Shown here: piece by piece, positions 19,188 through 32,107 of the stretch
Layout of the letters: each line of letters starts with the position of its first letter
How positions within the stretch are numbered: the stretch's first letter is position 1
NCBI RefSeq assembly: GCF_001375515.1
Contig: NZ_CTDX01000015.1
Location: forward strand, 248,001-312,000
Length of the DNA stretch: 64,000 nucleotides
Origin: Bacillus kwashiorkori
GTDB taxonomy: Bacteria > Bacillota > Bacilli > Bacillales > Caldibacillaceae
Direction of reading: 5' to 3'
Notes under the pieces: generated by a model
Database searches by the model: none
Told to the model about the DNA's origin: nothing
The model's input: the letters and a program-made list of their open reading frames with translations, nothing else
Position numbers and translations under genes: made by a program

Positions 19188-20492
19188 ATGTCACAAAAGA
19201 AAATACCGCAATCAATGGTAACGTTAATTGAAAAAGTCAAGGCTCACTTTGCTGATGATATAAAACTACAAAAAATGTTTGAAAATTGCTTTACTAATAC
19301 GTATGAAACAACGATAAAAGAAAAGGAAGACGGGACAACTTTTGTAATTACCGGTGATATCCCAGCGATGTGGTTAAGAGACTCCGCTGCTCAAGTAAGA
19401 CCATATTTACTGTTAGCAGAAAGCGACGAAAAAATGGCCAGTTTAATTGAAGGAGTTATTAAAACACAATTGAATTTTATTTTACATGACCCATATGCTA
19501 ATGCATTTAATGAAGAACCTAATGGTAATTGTTACCATCAAGATAGAACGAAAATGACGCCATTACTGTGGGAAAGAAAATATGAAATTGACTCCTTATG
19601 TTATCCAATCCAACTTTCCTATTTATTGTGGAAAGCTACTGGAAAAACAAGTCATTTTAACGATACGTTTAAACGAGCAGTAGACAAAATTATTGAAGTT
19701 TGGAAAACGGAACAAAACCATGAAACGGATTCTGATTATTACTTTGAACGGGACAATTGCGCACCATCCGATACGTTAACAAGAGATGGAAAAGGTAGTC
19801 TCGTTAGTTATACAGGCATGACTTGGTCTGGATTCCGACCAAGTGATGATGCTTGTCAATACGGATATTTAATTCCAGCCAATATGTTCGCTGTCGTTGT
19901 GCTCAAATATTTAGTAGAAATTGCAGAAACAGTGTTAAACGATGAAGATTTAAAAGAAACCGCTCTGCAATTAGCAACTGAAATCGATAATGGTATTCAA
20001 AAATATGGAAAAGTTGAACATCCAGTTTATGGAACGATTTATGCTTACGAAACAGATGGTTTAGGAAATTACAATTTAATGGATGATGCTAACGTACCTA
20101 GTCTTTTATCACTTCCTTATTTAGGATATTGTGATATTAATGACCCAATCTACTTAAATACGAGAAACTTTATTTTAAGTAATGAAAACCCTTATTATTA
20201 TGAAGGTGCTGTTGCTAAAGGTATTGGTTCCCCACATACACCAGATCAGTATATTTGGCATATTTCATTAGCTATTCAAGGGATGACAGCAAATACGGAT
20301 GCAGAAAAAGCGAGAATTCAAGAATTATTTAAAGAAACGGATGCAGATACGAATTTAATGCATGAAGGATTCCATGTCGATGATCCACATCAATTTACAA
20401 GACCGTGGTTTTCTTGGGCAAACTCGATGTTTAGTGAATTTTTACTAAGTCAAATGAACCTACTTGTGAAAGGTAGCCCATTAGCAAAATAG
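19188..20492 (+). CDS. GH125 exo-alpha-1,6-mannosidase
   Basis: A 434-residue (alpha/alpha)6-barrel enzyme that removes alpha-1,6-linked mannose by inversion. Family landmarks are MWLRDSAAQVRPYL near residue 57, a RTKMTPLLWERKYEIDSL stretch, GFRPSDDACQYGYLIPANMF, and the C-terminal MHEGFHVDDPHQFTRPWFSW, which holds the likely catalytic base Glu. ATG 19188 has AAGGAG at 19173-19178; the frame is also open to 19164, touching the GH38 stop. The pairing with GH38 is the known partnership in Streptococcus and Clostridium for high-mannose N-glycans: GH38 opens alpha-1,3 branches and GH125 trims alpha-1,6. No signal peptide. Confidence 0.93.
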   Translation: MSQKKIPQSMVTLIEKVKAHFADDIKLQKMFENCFTNTYETTIKEKEDGTTFVITGDIPAMWLRDSAAQVRPYLLLAESDEKMASLIEGVIKTQLNFILHDPYANAFNEEPNGNCYHQDRTKMTPLLWERKYEIDSLCYPIQLSYLLWKATGKTSHFNDTFKRAVDKIIEVWKTEQNHETDSDYYFERDNCAPSDTLTRDGKGSLVSYTGMTWSGFRPSDDACQYGYLIPANMFAVVVLKYLVEIAETVLNDEDLKETALQLATEIDNGIQKYGKVEHPVYGTIYAYETDGLGNYNLMDDANVPSLLSLPYLGYCDINDPIYLNTRNFILSNENPYYYEGAVAKGIGSPHTPDQYIWHISLAIQGMTANTDAEKARIQELFKETDADTNLMHEGFHVDDPHQFTRPWFSWANSMFSEFLLSQMNLLVKGSPLAK

Positions 20493-20512
20493 AATTTTTC
20501 AAGAAAAGTTAA

Positions 20513-20565
20513 GAAACTACAATTAAGTAATATATAAAAATATTTAATTGTAGTTTCCTTTTTTT
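20513..20565 (+). terminator. Rho-independent terminator after GH125
   Basis: Arms GAAACTACAATTAA (20513-20526) and TTAATTGTAGTTTC (20544-20557) form a perfect 14-pair stem followed by a long T tract. It separates the GH38-GH125 operon from the GH20 gene. Confidence 0.88.
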
Positions 20566-20699
20566 ATTCATGTCGGAAAAAGATGTTTATTTTAAGGTTA
20601 ACAGATGCTATAAAGCAATCTGTGCGATACTTGTCCAAAATTAAAACGATAAAACTTCTTGATAGATATTATGATATTGATAAATTGGAGGAAAACAAG

Positions 20700-22580
20700 A
20701 TGAAAGTTCATTTAACAGGAGATGTGGCAAATTTACTTGCAGGGATACATCAAATTGCCCCAGAAATTCAAGTGGAATTGTGTGAGACTGGATTTCCTAT
20801 CCATGTAACAAAGTACGATGGACCGATACAAGTAAGAAATATAGCTGGAAAAGGGGAAATATATTACGCTGAAACGATTCACTTTTTCCGTGCACTTGGT
20901 CTATGGCTAGAGTACTTTGGGCAAAACAGTGAGTTTGACGTTACGGAAACACCTCAATTCACGATGAGTGGTGTAATGATTGATTGCTCAAGAAATGCTG
21001 TTCCAACAGTAGCTGAAGTGAAAAAGTTTTTACGAAAAATGGCAATCATGGGTTTAAACACGATGCTCCTTTATACAGAAGATACGTATGAAGTGAAGGA
21101 TTATCCATATTTCGGTTATATGCGTGGGAAATATACGGAAGAAGAGCTTCGTAATTGTGATGAATATGCAGCTAGTCTCGGTATCGAAATGATTCCATGT
21201 ATTCAAACGCTAGCTCATTTACGTGAGGCGATTAAATGGAATTATGCTCGTGACTTCCGTGATACGGATGATATTTTACTAGTTGGAGAAGAAAAGACTT
21301 ACGAATTTATTGAAAGTTGCATTGTTGCTGCTTCGAAACCGTTTAAAACGAAGCGAATTCATATTGGAATGGATGAAGCTTTCCAACTTGGTCTTGGACA
21401 ATATTTGCAAAAAAATGGTTACGAAGATCATATTCAATTAATGAATAAACATTTACAAGCGGTTACATCAATAACAGAAAAGCATGGTTTACAACCAATG
21501 ATTTGGAGTGATATGTATTACCCACTATTTGATGAGTCACAAGGTTATAAGGATGAGGATGGTAAAATTCGTCAAGAAGTAGTAGATGCGATTCCTGATG
21601 TCCAACTAGTATATTGGAATTACTACAGTAAGGATCAAAAGCATTATGAAAAAGTAATCCAAGATCATAAATTATTAGGTTCTCATCCAATTTTTGCAGG
21701 TGGGGCATGGACGTGGAACGGGATTGTCCCTAACTACGGAAAAGCGGTTGTCACAACCGAAGCGGCGATTGCTGCCTGTAAAAAAGAAGGAGTGAAGGAG
21801 ATTTTCGTAACAATGTGGGGAGACAATGGTGCAGAAACACCGTTATCCACTGCTTATCCTATCTTACAGCTATTTGCAGAACATACGTATCATGAGAACG
21901 TTACCCTAGAGCAAGTAGCAGAGCGTTTTGCTTATTCTTGTAATGGTCGGTTTGCCGACTTTATGACATTAAAATATCTCGATGAAACACCAGGTGTAAT
22001 GGAAGACAATATGAACACCTCAATGACATCGAAAGTGTTATTATATCAAGATATATTAATTGGTCTATATGATGAAAACGCCCGGGGGCTTCGATTAGGG
22101 GAGCACTATGAAAGCCTGGTACTAAAGATTGAGAAGGCAAAGCGCGATAATCCTGAGTGGGAAGCACTATTCGGATTTTATGAACAATTAGCCATGGTCT
22201 TAATAGAAAAGGCGGAAATCGGCTTGAAATTACAAGCAGTATATGAAAAAGATGATCGAGAAACAATGAGAGAAATGTTGAAAACGATTGAAAGTATTCG
22301 GGTGAATGTGGATATTTTAAGAAAAAAACATCGGGATCTTTGGTTTGCAACTTGTAAACCATTTGGTTGGGAAGTGATAGATATTCGCTACGGAGGAGTT
22401 ATTACGAGAATTGATTCGGTTATTTATAGGATTAACAAATGGTTAAATGGAGAAATAGAGAGATTGGAAGAGTTAGAGGAAGAACGACTCCGTCATGATG
22501 GGCCATGGGAAATTCTTGAGGGCATTGTTGGCGGAAACGTATATCACCGAATAGTCACAGCAGGAAACTTTTCATTATAA
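20700..22580 (+). CDS. GH20 beta-N-acetylhexosaminidase, intracellular GcnA/GH20C type
   Basis: A 626-residue enzyme that removes terminal beta-GlcNAc (and possibly GalNAc), almost exactly the size of streptococcal GcnA/GH20C. A short N-terminal alpha/beta domain (about 1-85) precedes the barrel. The catalytic Asp-Glu pair of GH20 is visible as Asp225-Glu226 in HIGMDEAF, and barrel-end tryptophan motifs (MIWSDMYY, AGGAWTWNG) follow. GGAGG at 20687-20691, eight bases before ATG 20700, fixes the start; the frame upstream is open by 39 codons but unconserved. No signal peptide. In an N-glycan pathway it would act after the GH2 enzyme removes galactose. Confidence 0.9.
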   Translation: MKVHLTGDVANLLAGIHQIAPEIQVELCETGFPIHVTKYDGPIQVRNIAGKGEIYYAETIHFFRALGLWLEYFGQNSEFDVTETPQFTMSGVMIDCSRNAVPTVAEVKKFLRKMAIMGLNTMLLYTEDTYEVKDYPYFGYMRGKYTEEELRNCDEYAASLGIEMIPCIQTLAHLREAIKWNYARDFRDTDDILLVGEEKTYEFIESCIVAASKPFKTKRIHIGMDEAFQLGLGQYLQKNGYEDHIQLMNKHLQAVTSITEKHGLQPMIWSDMYYPLFDESQGYKDEDGKIRQEVVDAIPDVQLVYWNYYSKDQKHYEKVIQDHKLLGSHPIFAGGAWTWNGIVPNYGKAVVTTEAAIAACKKEGVKEIFVTMWGDNGAETPLSTAYPILQLFAEHTYHENVTLEQVAERFAYSCNGRFADFMTLKYLDETPGVMEDNMNTSMTSKVLLYQDILIGLYDENARGLRLGEHYESLVLKIEKAKRDNPEWEALFGFYEQLAMVLIEKAEIGLKLQAVYEKDDRETMREMLKTIESIRVNVDILRKKHRDLWFATCKPFGWEVIDIRYGGVITRIDSVIYRINKWLNGEIERLEELEEERLRHDGPWEILEGIVGGNVYHRIVTAGNFSL

Positions 22581-22670
22581 TCCTTGAGAAATGTGGATAG
22601 ATTTGCAGAGCAGAACGAATACACGAAGACTGCCAGGGAAATTGAAGTGTATTCGTTTTGCGGAAATGAT

Positions 22671-22684
22671 TGGAAACGTTAACT
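22671..22684. promoter_or_regulatory. cre-like or LacI-type operator before GH2
   Basis: TGGAAACGTTAACT fits the cre consensus TGWAANCGNTNWCA at all but two positions and resembles the site at 16288. It lies about 140 bases before the GH2 start. Confidence 0.5.
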
Positions 22685-22803
22685 AAATTTCGAGGCTATA
22701 TTATTTACAAATAAAATGGTGGTAATCGCTGAAGCTTACTGTACGTTCGCGAAACAATATTCAAATAGAAAATGTTCCTGAACTAAATATACTTTGGTAT
22801 TAG

Positions 22804-25881
<3,078 letters not shown>

Positions 25882-26003
25882 TTAGTCGAGGAATCCCTGC
25901 AATATTCACATATGTCAAAATTACAAATAGAAAAGGGGGTTCCTCCATTTTTATGAATTTTTATTATAAAAACTGAAATAATCATAGATGTTTTGAAGTT
26001 TTA

Positions 26004-26032
26004 TTGACATTTAATATAGCGGTTACTATTGT
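26004..26032 (+). promoter_or_regulatory. Sigma-A promoter for the yesL-GH38 operon
   Basis: TTGACA (26004-26009), a 17-base spacer and TATTGT (26027-26032), about 85 bases before the YesL start. Confidence 0.6.
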
Positions 26033-26116
26033 AAAACTATAGAAAATGAAAGGGAGAGTGAAATAAAAATAAAACGCTAACAATAAAGTTAAAGTCATTT
26101 GTAGGAGAGATAAGTA

Positions 26117-26719
26117 ATGAAGGCTTTTCAAATCGCAAGTGAGTGGATATGGCGTTTAATGCTGACAAATTTCCTTTGGATTGGTTATACATTAATTGGC
26201 ATCGGTGTTTTTGGATTTATGCCTGCCACAGTTTCCTTATTTACTGTAACTAGACGATGGATAAAAGGAGATACTGAATTTTCCGTTTGGCAAGTATTTA
26301 AAGAAACGTATAAAAAGGAATGGATGAACAGTAATAAGGCAGGGTTAATATTTGCTTTAATTGCGACTTTTTTATTTATTGATTTAAGAATTGCTAATTA
26401 TATGCAAGGCCTATTTTCTGTTTTTCTTTATATATTTTTCGTGTTTTTATTTTTCGTTTTATTTATGACCGTAATTTTCTTTTTTCCTCTTTATGTACAA
26501 TACACCTTTTCCATGAAGGAATATATTAAACAATCCTTTTTTCATTCGATTGTAAGTATAAAAGATACACTAGTAATTATTCTTGGTTTATTATTCATTG
26601 CCTATATATTTAAGCAATGGCCTGGCTTACTCTTATTTATGGGTGGAGTTATACCAAGTTTATGGATTTCATTTATTTGCAAAACAAGATTTAAAAAGTT
26701 AGAGGAAGAAAATCGATAA
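26117..26719 (+). CDS. YesL family (DUF624) membrane protein
   Basis: A 200-residue polytopic membrane protein, paralogous to the one at 796: the same aromatic first helix (NFLWIGYTLIG), a GFMPAT motif, and a VFKETYKKEW segment near residue 60. About five hydrophobic helices are present. AGGAGA lies upstream of the ATG. It is 35 bases before the second GH38 gene and some 3.4 kb before the LplBCA importer. Function is unknown; the recurring association with Lpl-type importers suggests an accessory role in uptake or sensing. Confidence 0.85.
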   Translation: MKAFQIASEWIWRLMLTNFLWIGYTLIGIGVFGFMPATVSLFTVTRRWIKGDTEFSVWQVFKETYKKEWMNSNKAGLIFALIATFLFIDLRIANYMQGLFSVFLYIFFVFLFFVLFMTVIFFFPLYVQYTFSMKEYIKQSFFHSIVSIKDTLVIILGLLFIAYIFKQWPGLLLFMGGVIPSLWISFICKTRFKKLEEENR

Positions 26720-26754
26720 AAGAGTAACAATACATTTAAAGGAAGTGACTAGTT

Positions 26755-29700
26755 TTGTTTTTAGCAGAAAGAAAATTTGAAGCCCGGATTAGGGAACTAG
26801 AAAGTTATCGCTACCGTGACTGTGTGACTATTAATGAATTTTTTATGAATGAAGATGATGGTGAAATTGGTGCCCATCCCCCAGTGGAATATAAGCAAAA
26901 TAGCAAAATGAGAATTGGTGACTATTGGCGGGGTCGGGACCGTTATATATGGTTACATGCAAATGTCGATAGTCATTTACAGTTGCAAAACAAACAAATT
27001 GTTGGGTTATTCTCTTTCGGAAAGACTGGTGGAGGAAATAATTCGGGTTTTGAATCGCTATTATTTGTTAATGGGAAACCTTATCAAGGAGTAGACTCTA
27101 ACCATGAAGAAGTGCTATTCGATGAGGATGTAGCAAAAGAACCACTTCGGTTAGATTTTCGACTTTGGTCAGGATATGAAGGTGGCGGAGTTCCTGTTGA
27201 AAATGAGTTTAAATTAGAAGTAGCAAAAGTAGGTTGGCTCGATGCGAAAGTAGACAACCTATATTATACGCTATTAGCCGCTTATGAGGTGCTAATGGAA
27301 ACAAATGAAACCGATTCAACCTACGTTACGTTGAAAAAAATTATTTCCGATTGCCTCGTTAATATTGACTGGACAGAACCAGGTAGTGATTCCTTTTATG
27401 AGTCTTGTTACGAAGCAGAAAAAGTATTAATGGATGCGATAGAGAATGCAGAACACTCCTCAGATATTACCATTCATGCGGTAGGTCATACGCATATAGA
27501 TGTCGCTTGGTTATGGAGACTGAAAAATACACGTGAAAAAGCAGCGCGTTCATTTTCGACGGTATTACATTTGATGAAACGGTTTCCAGATTACTTATTT
27601 TTACAAACGCAACCACAACTATATGATTATATAAAATCCGATTATCCTGAAATATATGATCAAATGAAAGAACGGATTGCGGAAGGAAAATGGGAAGCAG
27701 CTGGCGCGATGTGGTTAGAGTCGGATTGTAATATTCCTAGTGGTGAGTCGTTAGTTAGACAAATTTTACACGGGAAGAAATTTTTTAAAGAAGAATTTAA
27801 TGTAGACAATACGTATTTATGGTTGCCCGATGTATTTGGTTACAGTTGGGCGTTACCACAAATTTTACGAAAATCAGGAATTAAAACGATGATGACGACG
27901 AAAATTAGTTGGAATCAATATAATCGGATGCCGCATGATACATTTTATTGGAAAGGTATTGACGGATCAGAAATATTGACTCATTTTATTACTACTCCAG
28001 AACCTTGGAACTCTCCTGATTCTTGGTTCTATACTTATAACGGTTTTATTACTGCAAAAACAGTAAAAGGGGCATGGAATGGCTACCGTGATAAAGAGCT
28101 GTCAAAAGATTTACTCGTTTCGTACGGCTATGGTGACGGTGGCGGTGGAGTTAATCGGCATATGCTTGAGATGCGGAGAAGATTTGACAAGCTGCCAGGA
28201 ATGCCAAATGTAAAAACCTCTACAGCAGGTGAATTTTTTGATAAGCTTCACGAAAATGTTGCTAGTTCGAATAGTTATATGCATAAATGGGATGGCGAAT
28301 TATATTTAGAGTATCACCGAGGAACATATACTAGCCAAGCGTTTATGAAAAAGATGAATCGAAAACTTGAAATTCTTTATCGCCGAGCAGAGTATTTATC
28401 TGCGTGGTTATCTAATCAAGATAATTGGATTGGTGAACAAACATTGAAAGACGGCTGGAAAATCATTTTAAGAAATCAGTTCCATGATATCCTTCTAGGT
28501 TCTTCTATTCATGAAGTGTATGAAGATGCGAAAAAAGAATACGGTGAGGCATTCCAGCTTGTTACAGAAGTTGAGAAGGAAGCAGTCGGCACGGTAATAA
28601 ATAAACAGGAAAATGCTATCGTGTTAATTAATTCTTCTCATATAAAAGGACAACAAAATGTAGTAATTCCATATTTCACAGAACATGAAACAGGTACGTG
28701 GAAAACAGCGGAAGGTCGCGTACTTAACGCCCAAAAAGTAAGTAACCGTTGGATTGTTGAAGTAGACAGTTTGCCATCTTTCGGTGCAACGACTATTTAT
28801 TTTGATGAAAGTAACAGCGGCATAAACACGAATGGTCATTTCCAATATTCTCATCGTCAACTTGAAACACCATTTTACGAAATAGAGTGGAATGAATTCG
28901 GTCAAATGACGAGGGTTTTTGATAAGGAAAATAATCGTAATGTCTTAGCTGAAAACGGTGTAGGAAATGTCTTACAAATTTTTGAGGATAAACCATTAGC
29001 ACATGATGCATGGGATATTGATATTTTCTATCAAGAGAAAATGGAAGAAATTCGCGATATTACAGCATTTGAAGTAACAGAAAATGGACCGCTAACATTT
29101 GTAGTTAAATTAAAATGGAACTATCATCATTCGGAAATCTCGCAACAAGTGGTCTTTTATGCAAATAATCGTCGAATTGATTTCCAAACAGATGTAGACT
29201 GGCATGAAAAACGCAGGCTATTAAAAGTTGCTTTTCCAGTAGATATCCGGGCTACTGAGGCAACATATGATATTCAATATGGTAATGTAAAACGCCCAAC
29301 TCATTGGAACACTAGTTGGGATATGGCAAGATTTGAATCAGTGGGCCATAAATGGGCAGATCTTTCCGAACCAAATTATGGGGTTAGCTTAATGAATGAC
29401 TGTAAATATGGCTACGATATTAAAGAAAATAATATGCGCTTAACTCTATTAAAATCTGCAATTCATCCAGATCCACAGGCAGACCAAGGTTCACACTCTT
29501 TCGTATATTCTCTTTACCCACATAAAGGCGATTGGAGAGAAGCAAAAACAGAAGAAAGAGCTTGGGAGTTAAATAATCCTGTTCTTACATTACAAGGAGA
29601 ATGGAAACATGCAAATACATTTGTGGAGTTTGACTCTGATCATGTGTGGATAGATGCAATTAAGCCTGCATACGATAAAGATGGTATCGTAGTTCGTTTC

Positions 29701-29874
29701 CATGAATATGAAGGCAGAAGGGGTAATGTCTCTTTCACTTTCCATGAAGATGTAGTTGCATGGGAAGAAACAGATTTAATGGAAGATGCAATAAGTGAAA
29801 AAATGACTTCACCTATCAATTTATCGGTGAAACCATATGAAATAAAAACAGTGCGTGTTTGGCTAAATAAATAA
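26755..29874 (+). CDS. GH38 alpha-mannosidase, long Ams1/ManC-like subgroup
   Basis: A 1039-residue enzyme with the N-terminal beta domain (about 1-230) typical of the cytosolic/vacuolar alpha-mannosidase group. The zinc site HTHIDVAWLW starts at residue 245, the probable nucleophile is Asp359 in WLPDVFGYSW, and NQFHDILLGSSIHEVY carries further active-site residues. It differs clearly from the shorter GH38 at 16441, so the two probably cut different linkages or branches. TTG 26755 is the likely start, with AAAGGAAG about nine bases upstream. No signal peptide. A terminator follows. Confidence 0.92.
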   Translation: MFLAERKFEARIRELESYRYRDCVTINEFFMNEDDGEIGAHPPVEYKQNSKMRIGDYWRGRDRYIWLHANVDSHLQLQNKQIVGLFSFGKTGGGNNSGFESLLFVNGKPYQGVDSNHEEVLFDEDVAKEPLRLDFRLWSGYEGGGVPVENEFKLEVAKVGWLDAKVDNLYYTLLAAYEVLMETNETDSTYVTLKKIISDCLVNIDWTEPGSDSFYESCYEAEKVLMDAIENAEHSSDITIHAVGHTHIDVAWLWRLKNTREKAARSFSTVLHLMKRFPDYLFLQTQPQLYDYIKSDYPEIYDQMKERIAEGKWEAAGAMWLESDCNIPSGESLVRQILHGKKFFKEEFNVDNTYLWLPDVFGYSWALPQILRKSGIKTMMTTKISWNQYNRMPHDTFYWKGIDGSEILTHFITTPEPWNSPDSWFYTYNGFITAKTVKGAWNGYRDKELSKDLLVSYGYGDGGGGVNRHMLEMRRRFDKLPGMPNVKTSTAGEFFDKLHENVASSNSYMHKWDGELYLEYHRGTYTSQAFMKKMNRKLEILYRRAEYLSAWLSNQDNWIGEQTLKDGWKIILRNQFHDILLGSSIHEVYEDAKKEYGEAFQLVTEVEKEAVGTVINKQENAIVLINSSHIKGQQNVVIPYFTEHETGTWKTAEGRVLNAQKVSNRWIVEVDSLPSFGATTIYFDESNSGINTNGHFQYSHRQLETPFYEIEWNEFGQMTRVFDKENNRNVLAENGVGNVLQIFEDKPLAHDAWDIDIFYQEKMEEIRDITAFEVTENGPLTFVVKLKWNYHHSEISQQVVFYANNRRIDFQTDVDWHEKRRLLKVAFPVDIRATEATYDIQYGNVKRPTHWNTSWDMARFESVGHKWADLSEPNYGVSLMNDCKYGYDIKENNMRLTLLKSAIHPDPQADQGSHSFVYSLYPHKGDWREAKTEERAWELNNPVLTLQGEWKHANTFVEFDSDHVWIDAIKPAYDKDGIVVRFHEYEGRRGNVSFTFHEDVVAWEETDLMEDAISEKMTSPINLSVKPYEIKTVRVWLNK

Positions 29875-29886
29875 TCACCATAGCAG

Positions 29887-29927
29887 GCTTCCAAATGTTT
29901 CCGTTCGAACATTGGAAGCTTTTTTTT
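29887..29927 (+). terminator. Rho-independent terminator after the second GH38
   Basis: GCTTCCAAATGTT pairs with AACATTGGAAGC (one bulged A) and is followed by eight T residues. Confidence 0.85.
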
Positions 29928-30081
29928 ACCAAATAGAAAGGAAATTCTTCCTTAGTAAACGTAGTTTATACCCATTTGATGGACAAATTATTCCTAAACA
30001 GCAAAAGCATATTTAATTTTTACAGTTAATCTCAAATTAGTTAACTATAAAAGGTGCTTCAATACTATTAAAATAAAGTCA

Positions 30082-30095
30082 TGGAAGTGCTTACA
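30082..30095. promoter_or_regulatory. Possible cre-like site before the LplBCA operon
   Basis: TGGAAGTGCTTACA matches the cre consensus except for two positions, one in the central CG. It lies about 25 bases before the permease start, just ahead of its ribosome site. Weak evidence. Confidence 0.3.
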
Positions 30096-30120
30096 CCGTT
30101 TGTGAAAGGAGGTACAACAA

Positions 30121-31050
30121 ATGCAAAAAACAGTCAAGTATATTAAAAAAAATTATATATGGTTTCTAATGGTGTTACCAGGAACAATTTGGTTTTTGCT
30201 ATTTTCCTACTTACCAATGTTTGGTAATATTATCGCTTTTAAAAAGTTTCGCATAGATCCTGATGGCTTTTTTGCTAGTATTAAAAACAGTGAATGGGTT
30301 GGTTGGGATAACTTCAAATATTTATTCAGTACAAATGATGCATTTTTAATTACTAAGAACACAATTCTTTACAACCTCGTTTTTATCTTTTTAGGATTAG
30401 CTTTATCCGTAGGTACTGCAATTTTACTTAGTGAATTAGCGAGTAAAAAACTTTCAAAATTCTATCAAACAGGAATGCTTTTTCCACATTTTCTTTCTTG
30501 GGTTATCGTTAGTTACTTCGTATTTACATTCCTAAGTCCTGACAGAGGATTATTCAATAATATATTAGAAATGTTTGGAGTAGATCCGATATCTTGGTAT
30601 AGCGAGTCGAAGTTTTGGCCATATATTATCGTATTTATGAGTCAATGGAAAGGCATTGGGTATGGAAGTATCGTTTATTTGGCAGCGATTGCTGGAATCG
30701 ATAGAACGTATTATGAGGCTGCAATGATAGATGGTGCATCAAAATGGCAACAGATTCGTCACGTAACACTTCCTCAATTAAAAACGTTAATGATTATTTT
30801 AACGATAATGAACGTTGGTAGAATATTCAACTCTGACTTCGGTCTATTCTTCCAAGTTCCACGTGATTCTGGAGCGTTATATCCAGTGACAAATGTAATT
30901 GATACATTCGTTTATCGCGGATTGATGACGCTAGGTGATATCGGAATGAGTACTGCTGCAGGTCTTTATCAAGCTACTGTAGGTCTAGTTCTAGTGTTGA
31001 TTACGAACTATATAGTTAGAAAAGTTGATGAAGAAAGCGCATTATTCTAA
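30121..31050 (+). CDS. Sugar ABC transporter permease, LplB type
   Basis: A 309-residue membrane protein with six predicted helices, first subunit of the importer. The opening segment (WFLMVLPGTIWFLLFSYLPM) is typical of LplB. The ATPase-contact EAA loop reads EAAMIDGASKWQQIRHVTLP. GAAAGGAGG precedes the ATG. It is followed by an LplC-type permease and a lipoprotein, with gaps of about 30 bases, so the three form one operon. No nucleotide-binding subunit is encoded; a shared MsmX-like ATPase elsewhere is expected. The neighbouring glycosidases suggest an N-glycan-derived oligosaccharide as cargo. Confidence 0.92.
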   Translation: MQKTVKYIKKNYIWFLMVLPGTIWFLLFSYLPMFGNIIAFKKFRIDPDGFFASIKNSEWVGWDNFKYLFSTNDAFLITKNTILYNLVFIFLGLALSVGTAILLSELASKKLSKFYQTGMLFPHFLSWVIVSYFVFTFLSPDRGLFNNILEMFGVDPISWYSESKFWPYIIVFMSQWKGIGYGSIVYLAAIAGIDRTYYEAAMIDGASKWQQIRHVTLPQLKTLMIILTIMNVGRIFNSDFGLFFQVPRDSGALYPVTNVIDTFVYRGLMTLGDIGMSTAAGLYQATVGLVLVLITNYIVRKVDEESALF

Positions 31051-31081
31051 TGGTTACTTCAATTGAAAGGAGGAGAACCAA

Positions 31082-32077
31082 ATGAAAACAAATAACACTG
31101 CTACATCCCAAACTGCTGATACAGCTGTTGTTAAAATAAAAGAAATGGAACGAAAGAGTGTCTTTAATACGAAGAAGAAAGCGCGAAACTATTATAATTT
31201 TGGTCCAGTACCGAACACCATCTTCACTATTATACTTGGGATTTTTACTATCATGTGTTTATTTCCCTTCATCTATGTAGTCATCATTTCTTTTACAGAT
31301 GAGACGACGATTGTAAAAAATGGCTTCCAAATCATCCCAGAAGCTTGGAGTTTGGACGCATACAAGTATTTATGGTCAATGCGTGAACAGTTGTTTCACT
31401 CTTATGGAATCACCATTTTTATCACCATTGTTGGAACATTAATTAGTGTGCTAATGATTTCCTTTTATTCCTATGCAATCTCAAGGCAACAATTCCAACA
31501 TCGGAGATTTTTCACATTTCTAGCATTCTTTACGATGTTATTTGGTGGCGGAATGGTCCCAACATACATTGTTGCAACACAACTTTTACATTTAAAAGAT
31601 TCGATTTGGGCGCTGATTTTACCACTTGCAATGAATGCGTTTTATATCATTATTATGAGGACATTCTTTATGAAATCGGTGCCAGAGGCAATTTTAGAAT
31701 CTGCTAGAATTGATGGTGCTAGTGAGTGGAGGATTTTCTTTCAAATTGTCTTCCCATTATCATTACCAGGGGTTGCAACAATTGCCTTGTTTGCAACTTT
31801 AGGGTATTGGAATGACTGGTTCAATGCATTACTATATATTGATGATCCAGGGTTAGTACCGTTACAGTCGCTACTAATGAAAATTGAAGCTAACCTTGAG
31901 TTTATGAGAAATAATATGGAAATAAGTGCACAACAGCTCAGCTTGTTTAAGACAATTCCACAAGATGCAGCAAAAATGGCAATGGTCGTTATCGCCACTT
32001 TACCGATTGCAATCTCCTATCCGTTCTTCCAAAAATATTTTATTAGTGGACTAACAATCGGTGGCGTTAAAGAATAA
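31082..32077 (+). CDS. Sugar ABC transporter permease, LplC type
   Basis: A 331-residue permease, partner of the LplB-type protein just upstream. A hydrophilic N-terminal tail of about 45 residues precedes the first helix. The EAA loop is ESARIDGASEWRIFFQIVFP and the C-terminus ends GGVKE, as in the related permease at the left end of the window. AAAGGAGGAG precedes the ATG. The N-terminal tail is longer than usual but starts at the only well-placed ribosome site. Confidence 0.92.
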   Translation: MKTNNTATSQTADTAVVKIKEMERKSVFNTKKKARNYYNFGPVPNTIFTIILGIFTIMCLFPFIYVVIISFTDETTIVKNGFQIIPEAWSLDAYKYLWSMREQLFHSYGITIFITIVGTLISVLMISFYSYAISRQQFQHRRFFTFLAFFTMLFGGGMVPTYIVATQLLHLKDSIWALILPLAMNAFYIIIMRTFFMKSVPEAILESARIDGASEWRIFFQIVFPLSLPGVATIALFATLGYWNDWFNALLYIDDPGLVPLQSLLMKIEANLEFMRNNMEISAQQLSLFKTIPQDAAKMAMVVIATLPIAISYPFFQKYFISGLTIGGVKE

Positions 32078-32107
32078 TAAATAAAAAAGTGAAAAGAGGG
32101 AAAAGAA

